From JAYSFC01 sp041913505 (lineage in GTDB: Bacteria > Pseudomonadota > Gammaproteobacteria > Burkholderiales > Burkholderiaceae_C): a stretch of 18,386 nt of DNA. Position numbers and translations under genes: made by a program. The notes below the pieces were generated by a model, which searched no databases, was not told the DNA's origin, and saw only the letters and a program-made list of their open reading frames with translations. The DNA lies in contig JAYSFC010000071.1 in assembly GCA_041913505.1 (NCBI GenBank), positions 1-18,386 on the forward strand, in the 5' to 3' direction. How positions within the stretch are numbered: the first letter of the stretch is position 1; each line of letters starts with the position of its first letter. This document shows positions 1 through 7,146 of this stretch, piece by piece.

Positions 1-71
1 CGGCCCACGCCCACCTGAACCCCCGGTTATGGATGCCGGTCCGGTGGCTTTCGCGGACACCCTCTTTTGGC

Positions 72-91
72 GCGCGGCCCCGGGGCCGCGC
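72..91. repeat. Perfect 20-bp GC-only palindrome upstream of the TSUP gene
   Basis: The sequence reads GCGCGGCCCC followed by its exact reverse complement GGGGCCGCGC, centred between bases 81 and 82 and ending 34 bases before the TSUP start codon. There is no T-tract on either side, so it does not look like an intrinsic terminator. It could be a cruciform or a regulator site in the leader of the gene, or a chance product of very high GC. No function is assigned. Confidence 0.6.
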
Positions 92-125
92 CCCCTCCCC
101 GTTCATACCGCCTGCCTGGCACCCC

Positions 126-938
126 ATGATCGAGCCCCTTCTGGTCGCTGAACTTGCCGCGCTCGGCCTGGGCACCGGTTTCCTCGCGGGCCTGCTGGGC
201 ATCGGCGGTGGCATGCTGCTCGTGCCCTTTCTCACGTACATCCTGGGCCACCGCATGGTGGCGCCCGATCTGGCCGTGAAGATGGCCATCGCCACATCCA
301 TGGCGACGATCATGTTCACGTCCATCTCGAGCGTGCGAGCGCACCACAAGCGTGGCGCCGTGCGCTGGGATCTCGTGCTGCGCTTGGCACCGGGTATCGT
401 GCTGGGCGGCATGCTCGCAAGCCTGGGCGTGTTCTCGCTGCTCAAGGGCAGCTTCCTCGCGGTCTTCTTCGGCCTGTTCGTAGGGTTTTCTGCTTTCCAG
501 ATGTTCCGTGGCAAGAAGCCCGCACCATCGCGCCAGATGCCCGGCACGGGCGGCCAGATCGGTGCGGGTGGCGTCATCGGTTTTCTCTCGGGCCTGGTCG
601 GCGCCGGCGGCGGTTTCGTGAGCGTGCCCTTCATGACCTGGTGCAACGTTCCCATCCACAACGCCGTGGCCACAAGCGCGGCGCTGGGCTTTCCGATCGC
701 GCTGGCCAACGTGGCAGGCTATGTGATCGGAGGCCTGTCCGTGTCCGGCCTGCCCCCCGCCTCTCTGGGCTATGTGTGGCTGCCGGGGCTGGTCGCCATC
801 GCCGCATGCAGCGTGCTCACAGCGCCACTGGGCGCTCGGGCAGCGCACGAACTGCCGGTGCAGCAACTCAGGCGCGTGTTCGCCTGCCTATTGCTTGGGC
901 TGGCCAGCTACATGCTGTGGAAAGGCTTTGCCGCCTGA
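126..938 (+). CDS. TSUP (TauE/SafE/YfcA-like) family membrane exporter
   Basis: A 270-residue, very hydrophobic inner-membrane protein of the TSUP superfamily, whose members export sulfite, sulfoacetate or other small sulfur or organic anions. It shows the family's internal duplication: a glycine-rich repeat GLLGIGGG near residues 22-29 is echoed by GLVGAGGG near 156-163, each followed by a V-P-F helix start. About eight membrane segments are expected. The ATG at 126 is chosen because the first helix follows directly and because the upstream in-frame extension to 33 is Arg/Pro-rich and runs through the 72-91 palindrome. No convincing ribosome site precedes either start. The substrate cannot be told from sequence. 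It converges on the GGDEF-EAL gene and overlaps its end by 31 bases. The family call is secure; the exact start is moderately sure. Confidence 0.88.
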   Translation: MIEPLLVAELAALGLGTGFLAGLLGIGGGMLLVPFLTYILGHRMVAPDLAVKMAIATSMATIMFTSISSVRAHHKRGAVRWDLVLRLAPGIVLGGMLASLGVFSLLKGSFLAVFFGLFVGFSAFQMFRGKKPAPSRQMPGTGGQIGAGGVIGFLSGLVGAGGGFVSVPFMTWCNVPIHNAVATSAALGFPIALANVAGYVIGGLSVSGLPPASLGYVWLPGLVAIAACSVLTAPLGARAAHELPVQQLRRVFACLLLGLASYMLWKGFAA

Positions 939-3388
939 GCTGCACCGCGCGGCGGCACCGGAATACAGGCGACATCCACACCCTGCGTGGTGAGCAACTG
1001 GCGGAACGCATCGGACGCCAACCCCGGGGAGCACAGGTAGCCCTGGTAATGGTGGCACTGCATTTGCGCCAAGGCATCCCGCTGTGCATCGGTTTCCACC
1101 CCTTCCGCCACCACTTCGATGCGCAGCGCACGCCCCATGCTGACGATGGCGCCGACGATGGCACGGTCCCCCTCGTCGTCCGGCAGGCCGCGCACGAACG
1201 ACTGGTCGATCTTGAGCTTGTGGATGGGTAGCTTCTTGAGGTATGCAAGACTCGAGTAGCCGGTACCGAAATCGTCAATCACCAATCCCACGCCCAGCTC
1301 CGCGATGGCCTTGAGGCGCAACGCCGTCTCCTGCGCATCCTGCAGCAGGATGGTTTCGGTGAGCTCCAGCTCCAGCAACGTGGGGGGCAACCCTTCGGCT
1401 TCCAGCAGGCGCGTGAGCCGCTGCACGAAGTCGGGCTGGCGAAACTCCAGTGCCGAGACGTTCACCGACAGCCGGATGGGCCGCCCCTCCTGCATCCAGC
1501 GCACAGCCTCGCGCACCGATTGCTCGAGCACCCAGGCGCCCAGCGTCACGATGTAGCCCGACTCCTCGGCCAGCGGGATGAACACACTCGGCGCCACAAC
1601 ACCGAATTCCGGATCGGTCCAGCGCATGAGTGCCTCGGCCCCCGTGATGTGGCCCGTGTCGATGCACACCTGGGGCTGGTAGTGCACGGCCATCCGGTCG
1701 CTCGCCAAGGCCTGGCGCATGGCGTGTTCAAGCTGCATGCGCGAGAGCAGGCCCGCATTCATCTGGGGTTGGTAGAACCCATAGGTGCCGCGCCCACGCT
1801 CCTTGACGCGGTACATGGCCGTATCGGCCTGCTTGATGAGTTCATCGAGCGTCTGCCCGTCCTGCGGGAACAGCGCCATACCGATGCTGCACTGGATGGA
1901 GAAACCCATGCCATCGAGCACAAAGGGGCGCAGCATGTCGTCGAGCATGCGCCGCGCCACGTTCTCGGCCACGGCGGCGTCACCGCCATGCAGGTAGACC
2001 ACGAACTCGTCGCCGCCCAGGCGGCACAGCATATCCGTCTGGCGCAGACAGGCCTGCAGGCGCTCTGCGACGAGTTGCAGCACCCGGTCGCCAAAAGGGT
2101 GGCCCAGAGAATCGTTAATGATCTTGAAGCGATCCAGGTCCAGGAACAGGATCGCGAAGCCGGAGCCATGCCGCCGAACCACCTCGATGGCCGTGTCCAC
2201 GCGCTGGGACAGCATCAGGCGGTTGGGAAGCCCCGTGAGCACATCGCTGAACGCCAGCTCCTCGATACGCTTTTGCGCCGCATGCTGGAGCGTGAGATCG
2301 CGCATGAAGCCAATGCTCTGGGCAATGCGGCCGGCGTCGTCGCGCAGCGCCACCCATGACAGGTGAACGGCACAGTAGGCGCCGGCTTCGCGGGGTAGCC
2401 ACAGCTCACCCTCCCAAAAGCCTTCACGCTCCCAGCCGGCCAGCACCGGATCCATGAAGCCGGGCTCGGCGCTGCCACCGAACAGCGACGCCGCCAAATT
2501 GCCGATGAGCGACGTGCCCGACTGGCCCACAAGCCGCTCGCAGCCCGGATTCATGCGCATGATGCGGTGATGGCTGTCGGCGATGAAGATCGCATCCAGG
2601 CTCGACTCGAACACGCGCGCCGCCAAGCGCAGCCCGGCCTGGGTTTCGGCTTGGCGCGTGATATCGCGGAACGAGAACACACGCCCCACGGGCAGGCCTC
2701 GGCTCAGCTGCGGGACGGAACGCCGCTCGATCACGGTGCCCGCGCGCAGCGTGAGGATGTCGGTGCTCTCGAGCATGGGGTCGCGCGCAATCGCGTCGAG
2801 CCGCGCCTGGTAAGTTTGCGGCTCTTGGACCTGGGCCAGCATGTGCTGCTGCACGGCCTCGTCATCGCGCCGCACGAGCAGCGCGCGGGGCATGTTCCAA
2901 AGCGTGACCAGCCGCTGATTGAACGCACGCACACGGCCGTCCATGCCGCACACCAGCATGCCATCGGCTGCAGAATCGAGTGTGGCCCGCAATTCCGACA
3001 GCAAGGTTTCGAGCTCTCGCTCGCTGGCTTCCTGCTCGGTGCGATCCACCATCGCAACCAGGAGCATGGCACCGCCCGACGGCGTCGCAACGCGCTGCAC
3101 GCGCTGCTCTACGGGCACGAGCACGCCATCGCGGCGCAGCACACCGGTGCGGAATTGCGCTCCGTCACGCGCTGCTGCGCCGTCCTCACTCCACAGCACC
3201 TGATCCTGTGGCGTGGCAGCGAGGCGCTGCATCGAAAGGCCCACCATGTCCTCGGGCTCCAACCCCGTGAGCCGCCCCGCGGCGCGATTGGCTAGCACGA
3301 TGGAGAGCGACGCCTCGTCCACCAGCCACACGGCCTCAAGCAGCGCATCGAGCGCAACCCGCCAGCCCGGTTCGAATGGGCCGAGCAT
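908..3388 (-). CDS. PAS-GGDEF-EAL cyclic-di-GMP signalling protein
   Basis: An 826-residue soluble signalling protein that probably both makes and degrades cyclic-di-GMP. Three PAS-like sensor segments lie at about residues 10-120, 135-250 and 260-370. The GGDEF domain follows (about 378-540), with GGDEF at 458-462 and an inhibitory I-site RQTD ending five residues before it. The EAL domain covers about 555-805, with the E-A-L signature at 585-587, DDFGTGYSS at 705-713 and VVAEGVET further on. Both catalytic centres therefore look intact. No membrane helix or signal peptide is seen, so sensing is likely cytoplasmic. The ATG at 3388 shares its A with the TGA of the upstream HD-GYP gene and has an AAGAGGTG ribosome site, indicating translational coupling. 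An in-frame extension to 3442 lies inside the upstream gene and was rejected. The 3' end overlaps the convergent TSUP gene. The sensed ligand is unknown. Confidence 0.95.
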   Translation of the reverse strand: MLGPFEPGWRVALDALLEAVWLVDEASLSIVLANRAAGRLTGLEPEDMVGLSMQRLAATPQDQVLWSEDGAAARDGAQFRTGVLRRDGVLVPVEQRVQRVATPSGGAMLLVAMVDRTEQEASERELETLLSELRATLDSAADGMLVCGMDGRVRAFNQRLVTLWNMPRALLVRRDDEAVQQHMLAQVQEPQTYQARLDAIARDPMLESTDILTLRAGTVIERRSVPQLSRGLPVGRVFSFRDITRQAETQAGLRLAARVFESSLDAIFIADSHHRIMRMNPGCERLVGQSGTSLIGNLAASLFGGSAEPGFMDPVLAGWEREGFWEGELWLPREAGAYCAVHLSWVALRDDAGRIAQSIGFMRDLTLQHAAQKRIEELAFSDVLTGLPNRLMLSQRVDTAIEVVRRHGSGFAILFLDLDRFKIINDSLGHPFGDRVLQLVAERLQACLRQTDMLCRLGGDEFVVYLHGGDAAVAENVARRMLDDMLRPFVLDGMGFSIQCSIGMALFPQDGQTLDELIKQADTAMYRVKERGRGTYGFYQPQMNAGLLSRMQLEHAMRQALASDRMAVHYQPQVCIDTGHITGAEALMRWTDPEFGVVAPSVFIPLAEESGYIVTLGAWVLEQSVREAVRWMQEGRPIRLSVNVSALEFRQPDFVQRLTRLLEAEGLPPTLLELELTETILLQDAQETALRLKAIAELGVGLVIDDFGTGYSSLAYLKKLPIHKLKIDQSFVRGLPDDEGDRAIVGAIVSMGRALRIEVVAEGVETDAQRDALAQMQCHHYQGYLCSPGLASDAFRQLLTTQGVDVACIPVPPRGAAQAAKPFHSM

Positions 3389-4677
3389 CACGCGCCCACC
3401 TCTTGTCCCACGAGGCTCACGGCCCGCTCGAAGAAGTAGCACACCCGCTGGCGCGGCGACAGGTAATCCAGCGCCTCGCGCGGCAGTTGCGACGGCCGCA
3501 GGCTGCGGCGAATGCCAAGCGCCGGCGTACTCTCGAGGTCGAGAACCAGTGCCTGTTCCTTCGGGATGCTCGGGTCATGCACCACGACACGGGGCCGCAG
3601 CGGCCGTGATGAGTTGACAGATACCACGATTGCATAGCGATCGTTCCCGAGCTGCACGATCGAGCCTGGTGGATATACCCCCATCATGCGAATAAATGCC
3701 CCAAGGATGACGGAGTCGAACCGCGCCTTGTGCTGGGCAAACATGACCGACAGCGCCTCGTGCGGCGTCAGGGCCTCGCGGCCATGCGCAGGGTTGCACA
3801 GGCGGTCGTAATGGTTGACCAAGGCCAAAATTTGCCCGATACGGCCCAGGTCACCACCCAGCAGCCGAAGGGGAAAACCCGCCCCATCCGCCCATTCGTG
3901 GTGCTGTGCAATAGCCGTCACCACCGACACCGGTAACCCCATGCGTTCCGCCCGCACTACGGATTCACCAACGTGGCTCTGGTACTGCGCCATTTCGGCT
4001 GCCGACAGGTGTCCATGGGGTTCGGCCACCTGGGGTGGCAAGGCCAATTTGCCCAGGTCGTGCAGCAGCGCGGCCACGCCCAGCTCCTTCAAGGCGGGGC
4101 CCTGCATCCCCTGCGCCTTGCCCAGAAGCAGGCACAACACCATCACATTGACAGGATGCTGCGCACTGCGCACGCCGACGTCTTCAGACAGCAGGCGGAT
4201 CACCGAGTCGCCATTGGTCAACAAGTCGTCCACGCACCCCGCCACCAGCCTGTCGCTCAGTTCACGGGCCTGGTCCGGCTGTCCATCCACGGTTTCTGCA
4301 ATTTCCAGATAGCCACGTGTTGCCTCGCCAAAACGACGTTCGCAGGCTTCCAATCCCTGCACCTGGATTTCGAGCGCCAGCCGGCGCTGCCGCACCAACA
4401 ACTCCTCAGGAGGCATGGCGGACTGCCCACTCTGCGGCACAGCGGTACCGGCAGCCCGCACGGGCTCATCAAGCGGCAAATCCGCCAGCGACGGATCGCT
4501 TTTGGAGGGAATGTAGCGAACCTGACTCAGGTTCAGCGCGCGCAGGGTGGCAATTTGCTCAGGCGATGCAACACGGAAACTGCTAACAGGGAAAGGATGA
4601 TTCATCCAACCCATGTTGAGCTGGATATACATGCCAACGCGCAACTGGCTGATATCAATGAGGATGGATGTGTTCAC
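3388..4677 (-). CDS. DUF3391 plus HD-GYP domain cyclic-di-GMP phosphodiesterase
   Basis: A 429-residue protein, probably hydrolysing cyclic-di-GMP. The N-terminal segment IDISQLRVGMYIQ (residues 7-19) is typical of the DUF3391 domain that precedes many HD-GYP domains. The catalytic core carries HDLGK (HD at 206-207), an earlier QHPVNV helix, and HHE at 259-261 followed by GAGFP at 265-269. The GYP signature therefore reads GFP, but the metal-binding histidines and aspartate are present. The start is uncertain. A TTG at 4722 extends the frame by 15 residues; the GTG at 4677 is preferred because it places the domain start as in relatives and because a GATAAT -10-like hexamer sits at 4731-4736, too close to the TTG. 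Neither has a clear ribosome site. The gene is translationally coupled to the following PAS-GGDEF-EAL gene. Confidence 0.85.
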   Translation of the reverse strand: MNTSILIDISQLRVGMYIQLNMGWMNHPFPVSSFRVASPEQIATLRALNLSQVRYIPSKSDPSLADLPLDEPVRAAGTAVPQSGQSAMPPEELLVRQRRLALEIQVQGLEACERRFGEATRGYLEIAETVDGQPDQARELSDRLVAGCVDDLLTNGDSVIRLLSEDVGVRSAQHPVNVMVLCLLLGKAQGMQGPALKELGVAALLHDLGKLALPPQVAEPHGHLSAAEMAQYQSHVGESVVRAERMGLPVSVVTAIAQHHEWADGAGFPLRLLGGDLGRIGQILALVNHYDRLCNPAHGREALTPHEALSVMFAQHKARFDSVILGAFIRMMGVYPPGSIVQLGNDRYAIVVSVNSSRPLRPRVVVHDPSIPKEQALVLDLESTPALGIRRSLRPSQLPREALDYLSPRQRVCYFFERAVSLVGQEVGA

Positions 4678-4730
4678 TTCGTGCGCGCAAGAAAGCGACT
4701 CTTCGCTGGAAGGGGCCGACAACGCTAAGG

Positions 4731-4736
4731 ATTATC
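4731..4736 (-). promoter_or_regulatory. Possible -10 element of the HD-GYP / GGDEF-EAL operon
   Basis: On the minus strand this hexamer reads GATAAT, five of six matches to the sigma-70 -10 consensus, in the 146-base gap upstream of the preferred GTG start. The region 17-18 bases upstream has no good -35 match. It would give an RNA start near 4724 and a leader of about 47 bases. This is a weak prediction from one element. Confidence 0.35.
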
Positions 4737-4775
4737 ACCACTTCCGCGGGCGCGGAACACTCACGATTGACACCG

Positions 4776-4787
4776 GTGCGGCCGCAC
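4776..4787. repeat. 12-bp palindrome GTGCGGCCGCAC
   Basis: A perfect 12-base palindrome lies between the end of the SafE-like gene and the start of the HD-GYP gene, about 40 bases upstream of the possible -10 element. It may be an operator for the cyclic-di-GMP gene pair or a chance GC-rich symmetry. It has no loop or T-tract, so it is not a terminator. Confidence 0.35.
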
Positions 4788-4823
4788 AACAGCGTCCGGC
4801 CCTGCGCGGGGGGCAGACGCCAG

Positions 4824-5549
4824 CTAGCGGCACCAGAGCGAAGGCTTGTAGACCAAATCCATCCACAGCGCCCAAGCGGCAATACCGAAAAGCATGAGAC
4901 CTGCCAGCCGGGTCCCCCAACTCGCGCGCCAGACGTTCAGGCGCGAGCGCAATTGCCGCCATGCCAGCGGGCCCGCCACGAGCCACAGCCCACTGCCCAC
5001 GGCAAAGCATGCCATCGACAATGCCCCCTGCAGCGAACCGTTGCTAAGAGCCGCCACCAGCAGCGCGGAATACAGCAGGCCACAAGGCATAAGCGCCCAG
5101 AAAAAGCCCGCCGCGAACACACCGCCCGGAGCGGCCACAAGCGGCTGCACTCGGCGCCAGGCAGCGCGGCCAGCGTTTTCGACCCAGGCAGGCTGGCGCG
5201 CCTGCGCCATCATCATGAGCCCCCATGCCAGCACCGCCACATGGGCCAGCGTCCACACGGGGCGCAATGACCACGCCTGCTGGGTGGCCCAGGCCAGGCT
5301 TTCCATGGCGATGGCTGCAAGCCCACCAGCGAGCGCATAGCCCAGGAGACGCCCCGCATGAAACAGGACCTGGCGACCTGAACGGCCGATGGAAGAACGG
5401 GGCACCCAATGCACCGCCTGCGGTGCGGGTTCGGCGGACGCCGGGTCAGCGCCTGCGACCGCGCTACACGGCGCAGCGCACATAGCCAAACAGTGGGGCC
5501 CCCCCGCAAGCCCCATGAGCAATGCCGCCCAGGCAAATGCAGCCGTCAT
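4824..5549 (-). CDS. SafE-type (COG2836) membrane protein with an HCxxMC motif
   Basis: A 241-residue integral membrane protein of the sulfite-exporter TauE/SafE (COG2836) group, related to the DsbD-like transmembrane fold. Residues 16-28 read GGPHCLAMCAAPC, the family's His-Cys-x3-Cys signature in the first helix. A second motif, ALMPCGLLYSAL, begins the second half, so a pseudo-repeat of three-helix units is likely. About six helices are expected. Relatives are often found beside cbb3 oxidase and hemN genes, where a role in metal or thiol handling during oxidase biogenesis has been suspected; that function is inference. The ATG at 5549 is chosen because hydrophobic sequence starts at once and hemN ends 19 bases upstream. 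The in-frame extension to 5687 lies within hemN. It is probably co-transcribed with hemN. Confidence 0.82.
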   Translation of the reverse strand: MTAAFAWAALLMGLAGGPHCLAMCAAPCSAVAGADPASAEPAPQAVHWVPRSSIGRSGRQVLFHAGRLLGYALAGGLAAIAMESLAWATQQAWSLRPVWTLAHVAVLAWGLMMMAQARQPAWVENAGRAAWRRVQPLVAAPGGVFAAGFFWALMPCGLLYSALLVAALSNGSLQGALSMACFAVGSGLWLVAGPLAWRQLRSRLNVWRASWGTRLAGLMLFGIAAWALWMDLVYKPSLWCR

Positions 5550-5568
5550 GAAAGGTACCGGCCCCGCC

Positions 5569-6951
5569 TCAGATGATGCGCGAGAACCGGGCTCGATTGC
5601 GATCCGCTTGAAGATAACGGTCGAACACCATGGCCACGCCGCGCACGAAGAACCAGCCCAAGGAAGTGACCTCGATGCCCTCATCACTCACGCGCACGAG
5701 CCCCTGCTCCTCCATATCCCGCAGAATCCCCAGTTCGTGTTCGAAATAACGGCGGAAGTCGATCAGCCAGGCCTGCTCCATGGGCTCGAACAGGAGTTCA
5801 CCCTGACACATCAGCGCCATGATGACCGCGCGACGCACGAGGTCGTCGCGTGTCAGCGCCAACCCGCGCACCACGGGCAGGCGCCCTTGGTCGATGAAGT
5901 CGTAATATTCATCGAGCGTTTTGGCGTTCTGGCTGTAGGTAGCTCCGACACGGCCGATCGCAGACACACCCAGGCCAATAAGGTCACAGTCGGGCTGGGT
6001 GCTGTAGCCCTGGAAATTGCGGTGCAGCCGCCCCTGACGCTTGGCCACGGCCAGGGCGTCCTCGGGCAACGCAAAATGGTCCATACCCACATATACATAG
6101 CCCGCACCCATGAATGCATCAAGCGAGCGCGCCAGCATGGCCACCTTGGCCGAGGCACTGGGCAACTCCGCGGAAATGATGCGCCGCTGGGGCTTGAAGC
6201 GCTCGGGGAGGTGGGCGTATGCGTACAGGGCAATGCGGTCAGGGCGCAGCTCGGCCACCTGCGCCAGCGTACGATCGAACGACTCGGGGGTCTGGCGGGG
6301 CAGGCCGTAGATCAGATCCACGTTCACTGAATCGAACCCCAGCGCACGCGCGGACGCAACCAGATCGAAAACCTGTTGGGCCGGCTGGATGCGGTGCACC
6401 GCCTTCTGCACCTCAGGATCGAAATCCTGTACCCCGAAGCTCAGGCGGTTGAATCCGAGTTCGGCCAGCAGCGCGAGACGATCGGCTGTGACGGTGCGCG
6501 GGTCGACCTCGATTGAATATTCCCCCCCCGGTGCCAGCGAGAAGCTTCGCCGCAGCATGGCCATGAGCGCGCGCAACTCATCGTCCGAAAGGAAAGTGGG
6601 CGTACCGCCCCCAAAATGCAACTGACTGACCACCTGACCCAGCCCGCAATGGGCCGTATGCAGATCGATCTCACGGCTTAAATACCGCAAATACACATCA
6701 GCCCGCTCATGGTGCTTCGTGATGATCTTGTTGCATGCGCAGTAGTAGCAGAGCGACTCGCAGAACGGGATATGTACATACAGCGACAAGGGCAACGCAT
6801 TGGCCGCCGAACCGATCTTGCGCTGCTGCAGAGCCAGGGCATAGTCTTCCTGCCCGAATGCCTCCACAAATCGATCCGCGGTGGGATAGGAGGTGTAGCG
6901 GGGTCCAGGCACGTCGAAACGGCGCAACAATTCGGGGGTGACAGCGGTCAT
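5569..6951 (-). CDS. hemN: Oxygen-independent coproporphyrinogen III oxidase
   Basis: A 460-residue radical SAM enzyme that converts coproporphyrinogen III to protoporphyrinogen IX without oxygen, supplying haem under low oxygen. The signature CESLCYYCAC places the [4Fe-4S] cysteines at residues 64, 68 and 71, with C73 as the fourth conserved Cys. GGGTP at 114-118 is the SAM-binding strand. The N-terminal RYTSYPTADRF and length match true HemN (E. coli is 457 residues) rather than shorter HemW-like proteins. The ATG at 6951 has an AAGGAA ribosome site at 6960-6965. It is divergent from fnr, and an FNR box centred at 7012.5 is correctly placed to activate it. The SafE-like gene follows 19 bases downstream. 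Confidence 0.97.
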   Translation of the reverse strand: MTAVTPELLRRFDVPGPRYTSYPTADRFVEAFGQEDYALALQQRKIGSAANALPLSLYVHIPFCESLCYYCACNKIITKHHERADVYLRYLSREIDLHTAHCGLGQVVSQLHFGGGTPTFLSDDELRALMAMLRRSFSLAPGGEYSIEVDPRTVTADRLALLAELGFNRLSFGVQDFDPEVQKAVHRIQPAQQVFDLVASARALGFDSVNVDLIYGLPRQTPESFDRTLAQVAELRPDRIALYAYAHLPERFKPQRRIISAELPSASAKVAMLARSLDAFMGAGYVYVGMDHFALPEDALAVAKRQGRLHRNFQGYSTQPDCDLIGLGVSAIGRVGATYSQNAKTLDEYYDFIDQGRLPVVRGLALTRDDLVRRAVIMALMCQGELLFEPMEQAWLIDFRRYFEHELGILRDMEEQGLVRVSDEGIEVTSLGWFFVRGVAMVFDRYLQADRNRARFSRII

Positions 6952-6961
6952 GGAGAGGGTT

Positions 6962-6975
6962 CCTTGCGTGCAAGG
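6962..6975. repeat. 14-bp inverted repeat in the hemN leader
   Basis: CCTTGC-GT-GCAAGG is a perfect 6+2+6 inverted repeat just upstream of hemN. It spans the predicted hemN RNA start near 6971 and shares four bases with the ribosome site at 6960-6965. It might be a repressor site or a chance symmetry. A two-base loop is too short for a stable RNA hairpin unless some pairs open. Confidence 0.35.
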
Positions 6976-6977
6976 CT

Positions 6978-6983
6978 AATGTG
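6978..6983 (-). promoter_or_regulatory. Predicted -10 region of the FNR-activated hemN promoter
   Basis: The centre of this hexamer, CACATT on the minus strand (CATTAG if shifted by two), is 32 bases from the FNR box centre at 7012.5, the geometry of a class II FNR promoter. The predicted RNA start near 6971 leaves a 20-base leader containing the AAGGAA ribosome site. The hexamer itself is a poor consensus match, which is common for activated promoters. Confidence 0.5.
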
Positions 6984-7005
6984 CCCTACCATGGCCTGGC
7001 CGTCC

Positions 7006-7019
7006 TTGACGTTGATCAA
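7006..7019. promoter_or_regulatory. FNR box between hemN and fnr
   Basis: TTGAC-GTTG-ATCAA differs from the FNR consensus TTGAT-N4-ATCAA at a single position. Its centre at 7012.5 serves both directions. Going left, a class II start falls near 6971 with a short hemN leader. Going right, the hexamer GACAAT at 7042-7047 (four of six matches to TATAAT) lies at exactly class II spacing for fnr. The box is therefore likely to activate hemN and possibly fnr when oxygen falls. Confidence 0.85.
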
Positions 7020-7041
7020 TCATCGCCTACAGGATTCCTGG

Positions 7042-7047
7042 GACAAT
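7042..7047 (+). promoter_or_regulatory. Predicted -10 element of the fnr promoter
   Basis: GACAAT matches TATAAT at four of six bases and is centred 32 bases from the FNR box centre at 7012.5. An RNA start near 7054 is predicted, giving a leader of about 89 bases before the fnr ATG. No separate -35 was looked for, since class II FNR sites overlap it. Confidence 0.5.
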
Positions 7048-7061
7048 TTGACAGATATCAT
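7048..7061. promoter_or_regulatory. Weaker FNR-like box overlapping the predicted fnr start
   Basis: TTGAC-AGAT-ATCAT matches the FNR consensus at eight of ten informative bases. Its centre is 42 bases from the stronger box and almost on the predicted fnr RNA start. Bound FNR here would block transcription, giving negative autoregulation as is known for E. coli fnr. This is inferred from position and a degenerate match. Confidence 0.5.
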
Positions 7062-7110
7062 CCATTCCCGAGCACGCCCACAATCGCGGGATCTCGAAAT
7101 AAGAAACGAC

Positions 7111-7146
7111 ATGCTCGGGACCATGAACAGGTCCTTGCCGTCATGA
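7111..7146 (+). other. Possible leader mini-ORF overlapping the fnr start
   Basis: An 11-codon frame starts with ATG at 7111, encodes MLGTMNRSLPS, and its TGA overlaps the fnr ATG as ATGA. It contains the small hairpin at 7118-7134. It has no strong ribosome site, so it may be chance, but its position suggests possible translational coupling to fnr. Confidence 0.3.
7118..7134 (+). other. Small hairpin in the fnr leader
   Basis: GGACC and GGTCC pair around the loop ATGAACA, just before the fnr start codon. The 3' arm contains the only AGG (7129-7131) that could serve as a weak ribosome site. A second, longer-range repeat, CCCGAGCA at 7067-7074 with TGCTCGGG at 7112-7119, competes with the 5' arm. 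Two exclusive structures are possible on paper; nothing shows that they form. Confidence 0.3.

Noticed and set aside
27..866. Minus-strand open frame of 279 codons opposite the TSUP gene
   Set aside because: It is His/Gln/Arg-rich low-complexity shadow sequence; the plus strand encodes a membrane protein with the family repeats.
3808..3826. FNR-like sequence TTGACCAAGGCCAA within the HD-GYP gene
   Set aside because: The second half-site is GCCAA rather than RTCAA, it lies deep in coding sequence, and no start is nearby.
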